A stretch of 64,000 nt of DNA, taken from Phymorhynchus buccinoides (Eukaryota; Mollusca; Gastropoda; Neogastropoda; Raphitomidae). A program made the position numbers and the translations under genes. The stretch is from NCBI GenBank assembly GCA_017654935.2, contig CM065713.1, forward strand, positions 23,238,875-23,302,874, given 5' to 3'. The notes beneath the pieces are model-generated. The model made no database searches, had not been told where the DNA came from, and worked only from the letters and a program-made list of their open reading frames with translations. How positions within the stretch are numbered: the first letter of the stretch is position 1; the number at the start of each line of letters is the position of its first letter. Shown piece after piece: positions 9,640 through 19,920 of the stretch.

Positions 9640-9721
9640 CTAAAAAGATACACACAAAAAAACAACAAAAATATAAAGGGTTAAAGCCAACTACTCACTA
9701 AGGGGCTAAAAGTCACAACTG

Positions 9722-9785
9722 CTCACTGGAAGTAAGGTTCGGCTAAAGGCGAACTAGAGACGGGTGCATTGGCTACGGACCACAC
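9722..9785 (-). pseudogene. GUSB exon B fragment, copy 0 (left arm)
   Basis: On the minus strand the piece reads GTAGCCAATGCACCCGTC and on to CCTTACTTCCAGTGAGCAG. This is a decayed VANEP-to-donor segment between the truncated exon-B copy (9861-9951) and the full exon B. Mirrored at 18088-18151. Confidence 0.65.
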
Positions 9786-9860
9786 GATAAGTAGTAGTAG
9801 TAGTAATTAGGGTTAGAAGTGGGCCTCGCGGCCCTTTTATGCCCTTTCTCGTTAAACGGA

Positions 9861-9951
9861 TAACGGAGGGCCTGTTCTTGTCTCCGGGCGAATCAGCTCC
9901 CACATCACTTCCTTGTGGTGGGCGAGCGAGACAGGGGCAAAGTTCTTAGCG
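9861..9951 (-). pseudogene. GUSB exon B, truncated upstream duplicate (left arm)
   Basis: From a TGTTTGCAG acceptor the minus strand reads [20 protein letters not shown], then RRDKNRPSV with one extra base at the GCCCGG position. Homology to exon B stops right after the PSV codons, before the NEP motif. It is a second copy of the 5' part of exon B, 312 bases upstream of the full exon. Its AKNFAPVS differs from AKNFGPVS in exon B. Mirrored at 17920-18012. Confidence 0.85.
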
Positions 9952-10539
9952 CTGCAAACAGCAAAAATATAAAGGGGGTTAAACGCTCACTTTAAAAGGT
10001 TCAACGAAGAATGGAATACGCCCCATCGACTGTCTGGGACCCTCACCAGCAACAGGACATCGCTTCGCTACAGCCACACCTCCAGCATCTCAGTGACGGG
10101 ATAGAATACTAAAAGGTCTGTGATTGGTTGGTACACCCCCCCCCCCCCTTGAAATCGTAGAGATTGCAAAGAAATCAACATCATGCGCGCATCATTGTTT
10201 GCATTCATTGTGAGGGGTACACAACCCCCTTTGGTTACTCTAGTTCAACATGGGTGGCCCGCACTGCAGCAGCTTCGCCCACACCAAAAAGGCTCGGCAA
10301 TGTTGCTACAAGCTCAGGGCTCTGAATCTTTTCCCCTCCTAAAAGACACCCCCACGTCAAGTGTCACATTCCCTATTATGCTTGGAAGAATTCTTAAGAT
10401 TTCTTACCAGCTATAAGAGGGGTAAACACGTGAAAACCGTGATTTTGACGCGTGACGTGGTGGGTCTTTAAGGGGTAACCACCTGTTTAGAATTGTAACG
10501 GGTATTTTCACCCCATGTTTAGAAATTTTAACGGGTTAA

Positions 10540-10645
10540 ATATTTTTTTTTTTTTTTTTTTACACCCCCCCAAAAAAAATTTTTTTTTTACAAAAAAACC
10601 ACCCCCATTTTTTTTTTTACAAAAAAAACCCAACAAAAAAGGGGT
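10540..10645. repeat. homopolymer-rich low-complexity patch, left arm only
   Basis: Successive T, C and A runs with little other sequence. The mirror region in the right arm (about 17300-17360) reads through without these runs, so the patch is probably local low-quality sequence. Confidence 0.7.
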
Positions 10646-11229
10646 AAAGGCGAAAAAACATGGGAGAAGCTCCATTGCCCGCAAATCCCCCACCCCACCT
10701 CATGCGCAATGAGCTTTCAACGATTTGGGTTTTCTGCGGGATCCAGTAGAATTTTAGATCTAGCCTAGACAGCTTGTGGTAGAAAGGCCTACTAGCAGAT
10801 GATTGAAATACGAAGAATGTCATTAACATACTGATCAGTAACGGTTGTGTTCACACACGCGTCATCATTGTAATGCGTCATCTCACACCCTAAATTAGAT
10901 GTTAAAAGGTAAATCTCACGCACAATTTCATGTTCTAGGGGGTGATTTGAGAGCTCTAGTGCGTAAATACGCAAACAAATACGCACAATCTGTACGTTTT
11001 CAGAAGCCCTGAAGAGGAAAGAAGGGGACATAAAAATGGACTCTCCTGAAAACAAAAGTCTCACTCCACCAAAAACCCGACAGCAGCCACGCAACCCACC
11101 CACGGCAGCTTTCTCCAATCCGCTGCAAACCTCCACCAAAGCGACTCAGCAGTACAGGGTCTCCTCTGGTGGTTGCCTCTTGACCACCCTACAGTGGGTG
11201 CTTCTGGGAAATTTCAAAAATCCTGCAAG

Positions 11230-11395
11230 GCCGCCCGAATGAAAAACTATTTTAACGTCCTCCGGGTCTGGAACAGACACATAGGGACATCAGTAGATAA
11301 TAAATCATGGTGGTAACAAAAAAAAATCCGGAAAGCAAGGCCCGGATGCAAGGGCAACAACACAGGAAAGTCCCCAACTGTATAACATTACAGAT
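11230..11395 (-). repeat. dispersed repeat R12
   Basis: Mirrored at 16605-16750 in the right arm, with relatives at about 35745-35900 and 62405-62580. Shared pieces read on the plus strand at 16605 are GGTGTTGCACTGC, TTGCCTCCAG, CACCATATTT, TCTGTTCCAGACC and GAGGACGT. Non-coding; the class is unknown. Confidence 0.55.
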
Positions 11396-11834
11396 GATCT
11401 GAATTTCATTTTTTAAAAGGCCGCCCATTTAACAACTTGACTTAAACAATCCTAATAATATAAAGTTCCTGATAAAAGACATGTAAATATTGATTACCTG
11501 TATTGATTTATTATATATTCTACACATGCGATAAATTGACAAAACGTTTATAAATAGGAAATTCGGTGCTTCTCAAATTCTCATAATCCGGCAACGCCGG
11601 CTCCAGGCAATAAAAAAAAAATCCTGAACTTGAGGACATCCTGAAAGCAGGAGCATCCATGTAATCTATCATAGAATCTGATCCTCCTGGACAGCTGGTT
11701 TCGGATTCCACAAATTAACAAAGCTGTGAGTCCGGACTCTCAATGAGCGGCATGAAAAGAACGCCGATGTGCGACCCCAAAATATAAATAAAACAGGGAG
11801 AAAAAAAGACACACACACAAAAAAGAGCCCTTAC

Positions 11835-12010
11835 TAATGAATTCCGATGCCAGGACTCTCGTCGATGACGGCAAACCCTTGCTGGTCGGCCTGGTCCATT
11901 ATTTCTTCGGCGTAGGGGTAGACGGAGGTGCGGAAAGTGTTGGCCCCCAGCCACCTCTTCATGTTGAAATCACGGGCGATCAGCGCATAGTCCATCCCTC
12001 TGCCTCGAAT
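11835..12010 (-). CDS. GUSB: beta-glucuronidase, exon A (left arm)
   Basis: The minus-strand exon is 176 bases, between a TCGTTCAG acceptor and a GTAAGG donor. It starts in phase 0 and ends with two bases (TA) that pair with the C of exon B to give Tyr. It reads [19 protein letters not shown], then [17 protein letters not shown], then [14 protein letters not shown]. This matches the IRGKGFDW, RWLGANAFRTSHYPYAEE and VVIDECPGVG segments of human GUSB, the start of the TIM barrel. The apparent stop after GIGIH is the splice donor, not the gene end. It is identical to the right-arm copy over all 176 bases. No earlier GUSB exon lies between here and the palindrome axis 2 kb upstream. Confidence 0.97.
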
Positions 12011-12299
12011 CTGAACGAGTGAAAAGAAACACACAACGAAAACCATCATCATCATATCGCCGTCCGCATGCAAAAGAGAAGTAACTCAAAATTGGTCAAC
12101 TTAGATGTTTGGAACTTAACCAAGTTGATATAAACAAGCTGCATCATCTAAACAAAGCTCTAAAACAACAATTTGCAAAAAATAAAACATCAGAAGGTGA
12201 CGCTAAATGAACAAAACAATTACGTACTTTGGCCCGAAATGACCAAAATGTATTGAGTTTTCCATTCCTCATGTGAAGAGACGTCTTTCGACTTACGTC

Positions 12300-12720
12300 T
12301 CCTTTTTGCATGTGTGCAACGATATTATAGCTGTATATCTTCAGTGTCCTCTAGAGGGATCACTCCACAAGCTTATCGTTCAAGTCCCAGCACACAGTTT
12401 CCTGCCTCTCTCTTCAGTGTACTGATATGTTCAGGCATCAGAATACTCCAGAGTCCAATCCGCGGACGAACAACATTCGCCATGACTCGGAGTAGAACAT
12501 CGATTAGGACCCCACAAAACTGTAGTCCGTAGTCGGCTTTATTGTGATCATTCGCGATCATTCGCTTCCTTGTGGAAAAGCGTCAAAGTTCTCACATCAA
12601 CATAGTCTCCCGTGATCATATCATCTAAATTGACTCATTTAAAACCCAAATAACAATCACTGTCATCAAAACAAACTCTGAAACAGTGAAAGTAAGAGTA
12701 TAGAGAGCTCTAAACTCGGA
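12300..12720 (-). other. unidentified GC-mixed segment, possible transposon remnant
   Basis: Mirrored at 15295-15720. In the right arm the plus strand reads FDDSDSDLVF, a stop, then DLEDIIAGDYDDVRT. Such acidic strings occur at the N-terminus of piggyBac-type transposases, but no transposase core is visible and frames are broken. It may be a decayed transposon or an unknown exon. Confidence 0.25.
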
Positions 12721-13004
12721 AGAAAAAACAAAAATGGCCGCGATATTTTGCTTTCGGAAGGGGGAGGGGGCGCAGTATGAAAACAAAACCGTTTAAAAAT
12801 ACCATCTGAGAATAAGATCGCGCTGCCTCATGAAGTACAAACCGCGGCCGGCAGTGCCAAAACCGCGACCAGTGGCTACCAAACCCGCGGAAATCAGCGG
12901 ATCCGTGGGCTGTTCTGATGCCTGATGCTCCAACAGCAGCAGTCCACAATCTTACAATATATAGATATATATACGGGACAACCCGTCCCTTGTTTCCCTC
13001 AGTT

Positions 13005-13172
13005 TCGACTGTAAGGCACACCTTATTATAAGACGCCCCCCCTAAAATTTACACAAAATTCAGATTCTGTTATTACACTTTTTTAACTATTTTAGTTGTC
13101 ATATTATAAGGCGCATTGGGGTCTCAGTCTGGGGAAAAAAAGTATCGCCTTATAGTCTGTACAACACAGTAA
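13005..13172. repeat. MITE, TTATAAGGCGC family, copy 2
   Basis: The segment contains AAGGCACACCTTATTATAAG, CATATTATAAGGCGCATTGG and TCTCAGTCTGGGG. It is mirrored at 14838-15010 and belongs to the same family as 6650-6795. Confidence 0.6.
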
Positions 13173-13265
13173 GACTTTTCTTTAAAGGAGGCATACTGCG
13201 TTCTGGAGGGAGGCAATATTTGCTCAATTTTGTTTCTCAGTAAACAGAGGCCATTAGTGTGGCCC

Positions 13266-14741
13266 CTTAACCCTTTAAGTCCTGACGCTCTGTGTGCTCA
13301 GTCACCTCTGAAATCCCAGTCCAAGGGACGTCACTCCGTACAAAAGGGGGGGTAGTGTCAGAAAAATAATAAAATAAAATATACCCTAGCAGATGTTGTG
13401 GGTTTTTTGTTTTGAATGTGTTGCCAGAGATGTCTGATTTGCAAAATGAATTTCAAGATGTTATGGGATGCATGGCAACACAAAAAAAATCAAAATGCCA
13501 AAGTCACACCTATGTCACAAAAACTGCATTCACTAGTCATTCACTGACTACTTTTTGCAGACTGTTGAAGCCTAAAACGACTGAAATGGAAATGTAGACC
13601 AAAATCATTCACTTACCCTTTCACTTCACGATCTTATAATTCCTATCTTTCACAAAAAAAAAGGAATTTTCATCACTGTCATCACTCAGTAGATGCAATA
13701 ACGACTCATCATCCATGATGCAAAAGTCGGGAAAATACTGATGTCAGTAACACGACTTAAAAAATTCGCATCGATCGAACAAAAACAAACTCGCTGCCGA
13801 AATAGGTCAGAATACACTCCTCACTTCGCGATCTCATAAGTCCCATATTTCACAAAAATACGACATATTCATCGCTTTCCTCAGTCAATGGACGCCATAA
13901 ATGTTCGTCATCCATATTGGAAAAATCGCGAAAATGCCGAAGTCGGTCACTAATTTTCAAAAAATCACAATCTTCCAAACCAATCGGCCTACAAGCCATT
14001 GCAAGCAGCAACAGGGCTTCTAGGCCGATTGGTTTGGAAGATATGAATTTTTGAAAATTAGTGACAGACTTCGGCATTTTCGCGATTTTTCCAATATGGA
14101 TTACAAACAGTTATGGCGTCCATTGACTGATGAAAGCAATGAATAGTCGTATTTTTTGTGAAAGATAGGACTTATGAGATGATAATCAATAAGGAGTGTA
14201 CTCTGACCTGTTTCGGCAGCGAGCTTGTTTTTGTTCGATCGATGCACATTTTTTAAGTCGTGTTACTGACATCGGCATTTTCCCGACTTTTGCATCATGG
14301 ATGATGAGTCGTCATTGCATCTACTGAGTGATGACAGCGATGAACATTCCTTTTTTTGTGAAAGATATGAATTATAAGATCGTGAAGTGAAAAGGTAAGC
14401 ATGAATGATTTTGATCTACATTTCCATTTCAGTCAAGGCAGGCCTCACCAGTCTGCAAAAAATTAGGCAGTGAATGATTAGTGAATGCACGTTTGTGACT
14501 ACACTTTGGCACTTTGATTTTTTTTGTGGAGCCATGCATCCACATAACATCTTGAAATTCATTTTGCAACTCAGACAGACAGGCAACACATTCAAAACAA
14601 AAAACCAAAAAACATCTGCTAGGGTATATTTTATTTTATTATTTTTCTGACGCTACCCCCCCTTTTGTACGGAGTGACGTCCCTTGGACTGGGATTTCAG
14701 AGGTGACTGAGCACACAGAGCGTCAGGACTTAAAGGGTTAA
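13266..14741. mobile_element. TTAA-flanked element enclosing the palindrome axis
   Basis: Both ends are TTAACCCTTTAAGTCCTGAC and its reverse complement. Going inward, each half holds two related modules about 200 bases apart (13624-13760 and 13823-13965, mirrored). In outward reading, each module has a short frame that starts MDDE and continues acidic: MDDESSLHLLSDDSDEHSFF at 14299 plus, and MDDEHLWRPLTEESDEYVVF near 13911 minus. TTAA with CCCTTT ends fits the piggyBac superfamily. Full transposase domains are absent. The halves are near-perfect inverted copies, so it cannot be told from sequence whether the element was symmetric or was made so by the palindrome. Confidence 0.55.
13998..14013. 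other. palindrome spacer and axis
   Basis: About 16 unpaired bases (ATTGCAAGCAGCAACA) separate inner arms ending AAGCC and starting GGCTT. No sequencing-adapter sequence that I recognise is present in the spacer. Confidence 0.8.
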
Positions 14742-15978
14742 GGGGCCACACTAATGGCCTCTGTTTACTGAGAAACAAAATTGAGCAAATATTGCCTCCC
14801 TCCAGAACGCAGTATGCAATCCTTTAAGAAAAGGTTACTGTGGTTGTACAGACTATAAGGCAATACTTTTTTTCCCCTGAGACTAAGACCACAATGCGCC
14901 TTATAATATGACAAATCTTAAATAGTAAGAAAGTCTAATAAACAAGATCTGAATTTTGTGTAAAATTTAGGGGGTGATCCTTATAATAAGGTGTGCCTTA
15001 CAGTCGAAACTGAGGGAAACAAGGGACGGGTTGTCCCGTATATATATCTATATATTGTAAGATTGTGGACTGCTGCTGTTGGAGCATCAGGCATCAGAAC
15101 AGCCCACGGATCCGCTGATTTCCGCGGTTTTGGTAGCCAATGGCTGCGGTTTTTGCACTGCCGGCCGTGGTTTGTACTTCACGAGGCAGCGCGGATCTTA
15201 TTCTCAAATGGTATTCTTAAACGGTTTTTGTTTTCATACTGCGCCTTCGAAAACGAAAATATCTCGGCCATGTTTGGTTTTTCTTCACGAGTTTAGAGCT
15301 CTCTAGACTCTTACTTTCACTGTTTCAAAGGTTTGTTTTGATGACAGTGATTCTGATTTGGTTTTTCAATGAGTCGATTTAGAGGATATTATCGCGGGAG
15401 ACTACGATGATGTTAGAACTTTGAACTTTTCCACGAGAAATCAGGTAGCAAATGATCGCAATGATGCCAACTACGGACTATAGTTTTGTGGGGTCCGACT
15501 TGATGTCGACTCCGAGTCATGGCGAGTGTTGTTCGACCGCGGATTGGACTCTGGAGTATTCTGATGCCTGAGCATTCAGTCACTGAAGAGAGAGGCAGGA
15601 AACTGTGTGCTGGGACTTGAACGATAAGCTTGTGAGTGATCCCTCTAGAGGACACTGAAGATATACAGCTATAATATCGTTGCACACATGCAAAAGAGAC
15701 GTAAGTCAAAAGACGTCACATGACATGATGAATGGAAATCTCAACATTTTGGTCATTTCAGGTCAAAATACGTCATTTTTTGTTCATTTAGCGTCACAAT
15801 CAGTGTTTTATCTTTGCAAATTCTTGTTTTACAGCTTTGTTAGATGATACAGCTTGTCTAGATCAACCGGTAAGTTCAACACATCGAAGTTGACCAATTT
15901 TGAGTTACGTCTCTTTTGCATGCGGACGGCGATATGATGATGATGGTTTTCGTTGTGTGTTTCTTTTCACTCGTTCAG

Positions 15979-16154
15979 ATTCGAGGCAGAGGGATGGACT
16001 ATGCGCTGATCGCCCGTGATTTCAACATGAAGAGGTGGCTGGGGGCCAACACTTTCCGCACCTCCGTCTACCCCTACGCCGAAGAAATAATGGACCAGGC
16101 CGACCAGCAAGGGTTTGCCGTCATCGACGAGAGTCCTGGCATCGGAATTCATTA
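15979..16154 (+). CDS. GUSB: beta-glucuronidase, exon A (right arm)
   Basis: Plus-strand copy of exon A, 176 bases, between TCGTTCAG and GTAAGG. The reading is the same: [18 protein letters not shown] through [11 protein letters not shown], ending with the split codon TA. Identity with 11835-12010 is complete, silent positions included, while the adjoining introns differ. No GUSB exon lies between the axis and this exon, so about the first half of the protein (sugar-binding and immunoglobulin-like domains in known GUSB) is not encoded upstream within this arm. Confidence 0.97.
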
Positions 16155-17919
16155 GTAAGGGCTCTTTTTTGTGTGTGTGTCTTTTTTTCTCCCATCAGTT
16201 TTATTTATATTTGGGGGTCGCACATCGGCGTTCTTTTCATGCCGCTCATTGAGAGTCCGGACTCACAGCTTTGTTAATTTGTGGAATCCGAAACCAGCTG
16301 TCCAGGAGGATCAGATCTATGATAGATAAAGTGGATGCTCCTGCTTTCAGGATTTGCTTACTTTCCCTGCATTTTTTATTGCCTGGAACCGGCGTCGCAG
16401 GATTATGAGAATTTGAGAAGCAGTGAATTTCCTATTTATAAACGTTTTGTCAGTTTCCCGCATGTGTAGAATATAAAAGAAATGAATACAGATAAATATT
16501 TACGTGCCTTTACCAGGAACATTATATTTTTAGGATTGCTTAAGTCAAGTTGTTAACTGGGCGGCCCCTTTTAAAAAAAATGACATTAAGATCATCTCTA
16601 ATGTTATAAATTGGGGACTTTCCTGGTGTTGCACTGCATCCGGGTATTGCCTCCAGGATTGTTCCCACCATATTTATATATACTGTATGTCCCATATGTA
16701 TCTGTTCCAGACCGGAGGACGTTTAATAGTTTTTCATTCGGGCGGCTTTGCAGGATTTTTGAAATTTCCCAGGAGCACCCATGTAGGTGGTCAAGAGGCA
16801 ACCACCAGAGGAGACACCCTGTACTGCTGAGTCGCTTTGGTGGAGGTTTGCAGCGGATTGGAGAAAGCTGCCGTGGCTGCTGTCGTGTTGGTGGTGAAGT
16901 GAGCTTTTGTTTTCAGGGAGTCCATTTTTATGTCCCCTTCTTTCAGCTTCAGGGCTTCTGAAAACGTACAGATTGTGCGTATTTGTTTGCGTATTTACGC
17001 ACTAGAGCTCTCAAATCGCCTCCTAGAATCTGAAACTGTGCGTGAGATTTACCCTTTAAAATCTCATTTAGGGGGGTGAGATGACGCATTAAAATGATGA
17101 CGCGTGCGTGAACACAGCCGTTACTTATCAGTAAGTTAATGACGTTCTTCGTATTTCAATCGTCTGTTAGGCCTTTCTGCCACAAGCTGTCTAGGCTAGA
17201 TCTAAAATTCTACTGGATCACGCAGAAAGCCCAAATCGTTGAAAGCTCATTGCGCATGTGGTGGGGTTTGGGGATTTGCAGGCGATGGAACTTCTGGCAT
17301 CCATGTTTTCGCCTTTACCCCTTAAAATTTGCACCTGGGGGTGAAAATACCCCGTTAAAATTCTAAACAGTGAGTGTACCCCTTAAAGACCCACCACGTC
17401 ATGTGTCAAAATAACGGTTTTCACGTGTTTTTCCTCTTATATCTGGTAAGAAATCTTAAGAAATCTCCTAGCATAATAGAGGGAATGTGACACGTGACGT
17501 GGGGTCTTAAGGGGGGGGTCTTTGGTGGGGGGTGTGGTGGGAGGGGAAAAGATCAGAAGCCCTGAGCTTGTACAACATTGCCAGCCTTTTGGTGTGGCGA
17601 AGCTGCTGCAGTGAGGGCCAGCCATGTTGATCTAGAGTAACAAAGGGGGTTGCATACCCCTCAAAATGACGCAAACAATGATGCAAGCATGACGTGATTT
17701 CTTTACAATCTCTACGATTTCAAGGGGGGGGGGGGGTGTACCCACCAATACACAGACCTGTTAGTATTCTATCGTCACTGAGATGCTGGAGGTGTGGCTG
17801 TAGCGAAGCGATGTCCTGTTGCTGGTGAGGGTCCCAGACAGTCGATGGGGCGTATTCCATTCTTCGTTGAACCTTTTAAAGTGAGCGTTTAACCCCCTTT
17901 ATATTTTTGCTGTTTGCAG

Positions 17920-18012
17920 CGCTAAGAACTTTGCCCCTGTCTCGCTCGCCCACCACAAGGAAGTGATGTGGGAGCTGATTCGCCCGGAGACAAGAACAGG
18001 CCCTCCGTGATA
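17920..18012 (+). pseudogene. GUSB exon B, truncated upstream duplicate (right arm)
   Basis: From a TGTTTGCAG acceptor it reads [21 protein letters not shown] one-base insertion then disrupts RRDKNRPSV, and homology ends. It is the mirror of 9861-9951. The shared insertion and shared truncation point show the duplication is older than, or was copied with, the palindrome. Confidence 0.85.
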
Positions 18013-18087
18013 CGTTTAAAGAGAAAGGGCGTAAAAGTGCCGCGGGGCCCACTTTTAGCCCTAAGTACTACTACTACTAGTTATCGT

Positions 18088-18151
18088 AACCCGTGTGGTC
18101 GTAGCCAATGCACCCGTCTCTAGTTCGCCTTTAGCCGAACCTTACTTCCAG
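18088..18151 (+). pseudogene. GUSB exon B fragment, copy 0 (right arm)
   Basis: The piece reads GTAGCCAATGCACCCGTC and on to CCTTACTTCCAGTGAGCAG. It is the mirror of 9722-9785 and a decayed VANEP-to-donor piece. Confidence 0.65.
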
Positions 18152-18238
18152 TGAGCAGTTGTGACTTTTAACCCCTTCAGTGAGTAGTTGGCTTTAACCC
18201 TTTATATTTTTGTTGTTTTTTTGTGTGTATCTTTTTAG

Positions 18239-18397
18239 CGCTAAGAACTTAGGCCCTGTTTCTCTGTGGCCCATTCACAAGGAGGTGATGTGGGAAGCGG
18301 ACTCGGACGGAGAACAAGAACAGGCCCTCTGCATAATATGTTGTCTGTGGCCAACGAACCTGCCTCTGATTTACCCGTTGCTGTGCCGTCATTTCAA
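18239..18397 (+). CDS. GUSB: beta-glucuronidase, exon B (right arm, broken frame)
   Basis: The exon lies between CTTTTTAG and GTGAGTAT. It starts CGCTAAGAACTTAGGCCCTG and ends TGCCGTCATTTCAA, so the same exon is present and the NEP region reads [14 protein letters not shown]. It has 159 bases where 150 are expected. There are several single-base insertions (AACTTAGGCC, TCTCTGTGGCC, CATTCACAAGG) and a scrambled LIRRDKN part (GAAGCGGACTCGGACGGAG), so the reading frame is lost. The donor context TTTCAA-GTGAGT is the one expected for splicing in frame to exon C. Confidence 0.85.
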
Positions 18398-18414
18398 GTG
18401 AGTATAAACTCTGT

Positions 18415-18475
18415 CGTGTGTGTGTGTGTGTGTGGTGGGTCTGTGTGTGTGTGAGAGAGAGCGAAAGAGAGAGAG
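18415..18475. repeat. GT then GA microsatellite in exon-B array
   Basis: GTGTGTGT followed by GAGAGAGCGAAAGAGAGA between exon B and fragment 2. The same order occurs at 18575-18630. Confidence 0.8.
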
Positions 18476-18478
18476 AGC

Positions 18479-18563
18479 ACAAGAACAGGCCCTCTGTTTT
18501 CATTGAGGTCTGTGGCCAACGAACCCGCCTCCGGTTCGCCCATTGTCTGTGCCGTATTTCAAA
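18479..18563 (+). pseudogene. GUSB exon B fragment, copy 2 (right arm)
   Basis: It reads [19 protein letters not shown] before a GTGAGTAT donor, preceded by ACAAGAACAGGCCCTCTG as in exon B. The NEP motif is kept, but the 5' half with the acceptor is missing. It is the mirror of 9314-9397. Confidence 0.8.
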
Positions 18564-18628
18564 GTGAGTATAAAGTGTATGTATGTGTGGGTGTGAGAGA
18601 AGAGGGAGAGAGAGGACGAGAGAGAGAA

Positions 18629-18713
18629 AGAGACAGGCCATCCTGGTTTCATTGCGATCTGTCGCCAACGACGCCTACCATCTGATTTACCCTATACGCT
18701 GACATATTTCAAC
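18629..18713 (+). pseudogene. GUSB exon B fragment, copy 3 (right arm)
   Basis: Decayed piece with GTCGCCAACGACGCC where VANEP is expected and a GTGAGTAT donor. It is the mirror of 9170-9253. Confidence 0.75.
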
Positions 18714-18763
18714 GTGAGTATGGAGTGAGTTGACCGGATGGTTGAAGGCTTAGTGTGGTGTGT

Positions 18764-18821
18764 GGGTGGTAGCCAACAAAACTAGAATGCATTCATCAAT
18801 TGATGTATTAATGTTTCAATT
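18764..18821 (+). pseudogene. GUSB exon B fragment, copy 4 (right arm)
   Basis: The most decayed fragment, with GTAGCCAACAAAAC and a GTTTCAATTGTGAGTAGG end. It is the mirror of 9070-9117. Confidence 0.55.
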
Positions 18822-19117
18822 GTGAGTAGGAAGCATGGTATTAAGATATTGTGTGTAGTGGTGGTTGGTTTTTTTTTTTTTTTGTTGTTCGTTGTGTGCG
18901 TAAAGAACCACCAGATTATGTGTCAAAATAACGGGGTTTCACGGGTGTCCCCTCTTACAACCGGAAGGATATTTTGTTTGGACCAAGTCTGACTCCGATA
19001 CAAATGACCCCAAATAGAAAACGAAACATCATTTAAAAGAGCAGCCTCAATTTGAAGTTGGGGGCATATTTGTATGTGGGTCACAGCTACCAAGAAAAAA
19101 AACAAGGGGGACTTTAA

Positions 19118-19369
19118 CCCTTTCGCCGTCAACCATGTTTTAGCAAGGAAAAATACCATTTAAACTTAAACTGGTAGAAGAAAAAAAAAAAATATTTCTG
19201 CAATATTGTGATTTCCTCACTGTGACATGCATAACATAGGGTCCTATCCTTACCTCCCAAAATAAAGAAAAAATAGGGTCTTCGGATAACAGGACCAGAT
19301 TTGAAGCCTTTTAGTGGCATGGGTGTTAAACCATTGTGTTGCAAAAAGGCGACATTGGCAGTGAAAGTG
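19118..19369. mobile_element. piggyBac-like MITE, TTAA-flanked (right arm)
   Basis: TTAA at 19114-19117 and 19370-19373, with ends CCCTTTCGCCGTCA and TTGGCAGTGAAAG. Mirror of 8546-8792, diverged by several indels. Confidence 0.75.
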
Positions 19370-19563
19370 TTAATCGGTGTGGAGGTGCGTCTATGTATCT
19401 TTAAAAAGCATGAAATGCATCTTGATGTTCACCTTCATGATTCAATAAATATAATCTATTCTATATTTAAAAAAGAAGGGGGGGGGGAGGGAGAGGGTGA
19501 GGCTGTTTCGACATGAAAACAAAATCTAAGAAAATAGTTAGTTCTTCAAGAAATTGACATATC

Positions 19564-19632
19564 ACACACACACACGCACACGCACGCACACACACTAATC
19601 ACACACACACTAATCACACACACACACTAATC

Positions 19633-19663
<31 letters not shown>

Positions 19664-19672
19664 TACCACACA
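19564..19672. repeat. (AC)n microsatellite with CACTAATCAC units
   Basis: AC run interrupted by repeated CACTAATCA pieces, in the intron before exon C. It is the mirror position of the GT run at 8254-8355, but the internal structure differs. Confidence 0.85.
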
Positions 19673-19701
19673 TTTTTTAATGAACTGATGTTTTCCAACA
19701 G

Positions 19702-19789
19702 GGAGGTGATAAACTACGCACGCTCGGTGGACGTTTCCAGGCGACCCATCACCTTCAATTGTGATAAGCACTCCAATGACGACAAAGTG
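19702..19789 (+). CDS. GUSB: beta-glucuronidase, exon C (right arm)
   Basis: Plus-strand copy of exon C, 88 bases, between TTTTCCAACAG and GTGAGTAC. It reads EVINYARSVDVSRRPITF and ends NCDKHSNDDKV in phase 0. It is base-for-base identical with 8136-8223. It lies 5' of exon D with about 1.05 kb of intron that holds R1 and the pogo-like MITE. Confidence 0.95.
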
Positions 19790-19814
19790 GTGAGTACTCA
19801 GTTGTTTATCGTTC

Positions 19815-19920
19815 TTCTTCTTCTTCTTCCTCTTCTTCTTTGATCGCTAAGACAGTTTCCTGTCAAATGAGCGTAGACGCGTCATGCTGCTGTTATGCGC
19901 ATAACTAAGGACGGCGTGAG
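19815..19920 (+). repeat. dispersed repeat R1 (right arm)
   Basis: CTTCTTCTTCTT tail, TTTGATCGCTAAGACAG, then CATGCTGCTGTTATGCGC. Mirror of 8020-8110. Confidence 0.6.

Larger units (their letters stand above)
3912..14005. repeat. left arm of 20-kb palindrome
   Basis: This arm is the inverted counterpart of 14006-24094. Matching landmarks include GGTAACATCCTGCGCCTGTA at about 3917 against its reverse complement at about 24077, five GUSB exons, the pogo-like and TTAA-flanked MITEs, and the TTAACCCTTTAAGTCCTGAC end near 13267. Pairing follows x + x' of about 28010 within a few tens of bases across the arm. The arms differ by many small indels and some substitutions. Confidence 0.93.

Noticed and set aside
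13998..14013. Residual sequencing adapter at the palindrome axis
   Set aside because: The 16-base spacer does not match any adapter I know, so an adapter artefact is not demonstrated, though a fold-back artefact remains possible.
14991..15306. 101-codon frame also present mirrored at 12710-13021, at first looking like a conserved gene
   Set aside because: Conserved only because it lies in the palindrome. The two copies diverge by frameshift at their ends and the frame overlaps a MITE end.
16035..16277. 80-codon frame overlapping GUSB exon A
   Set aside because: Alternative frame of the real exon A, conserved only through the duplication.
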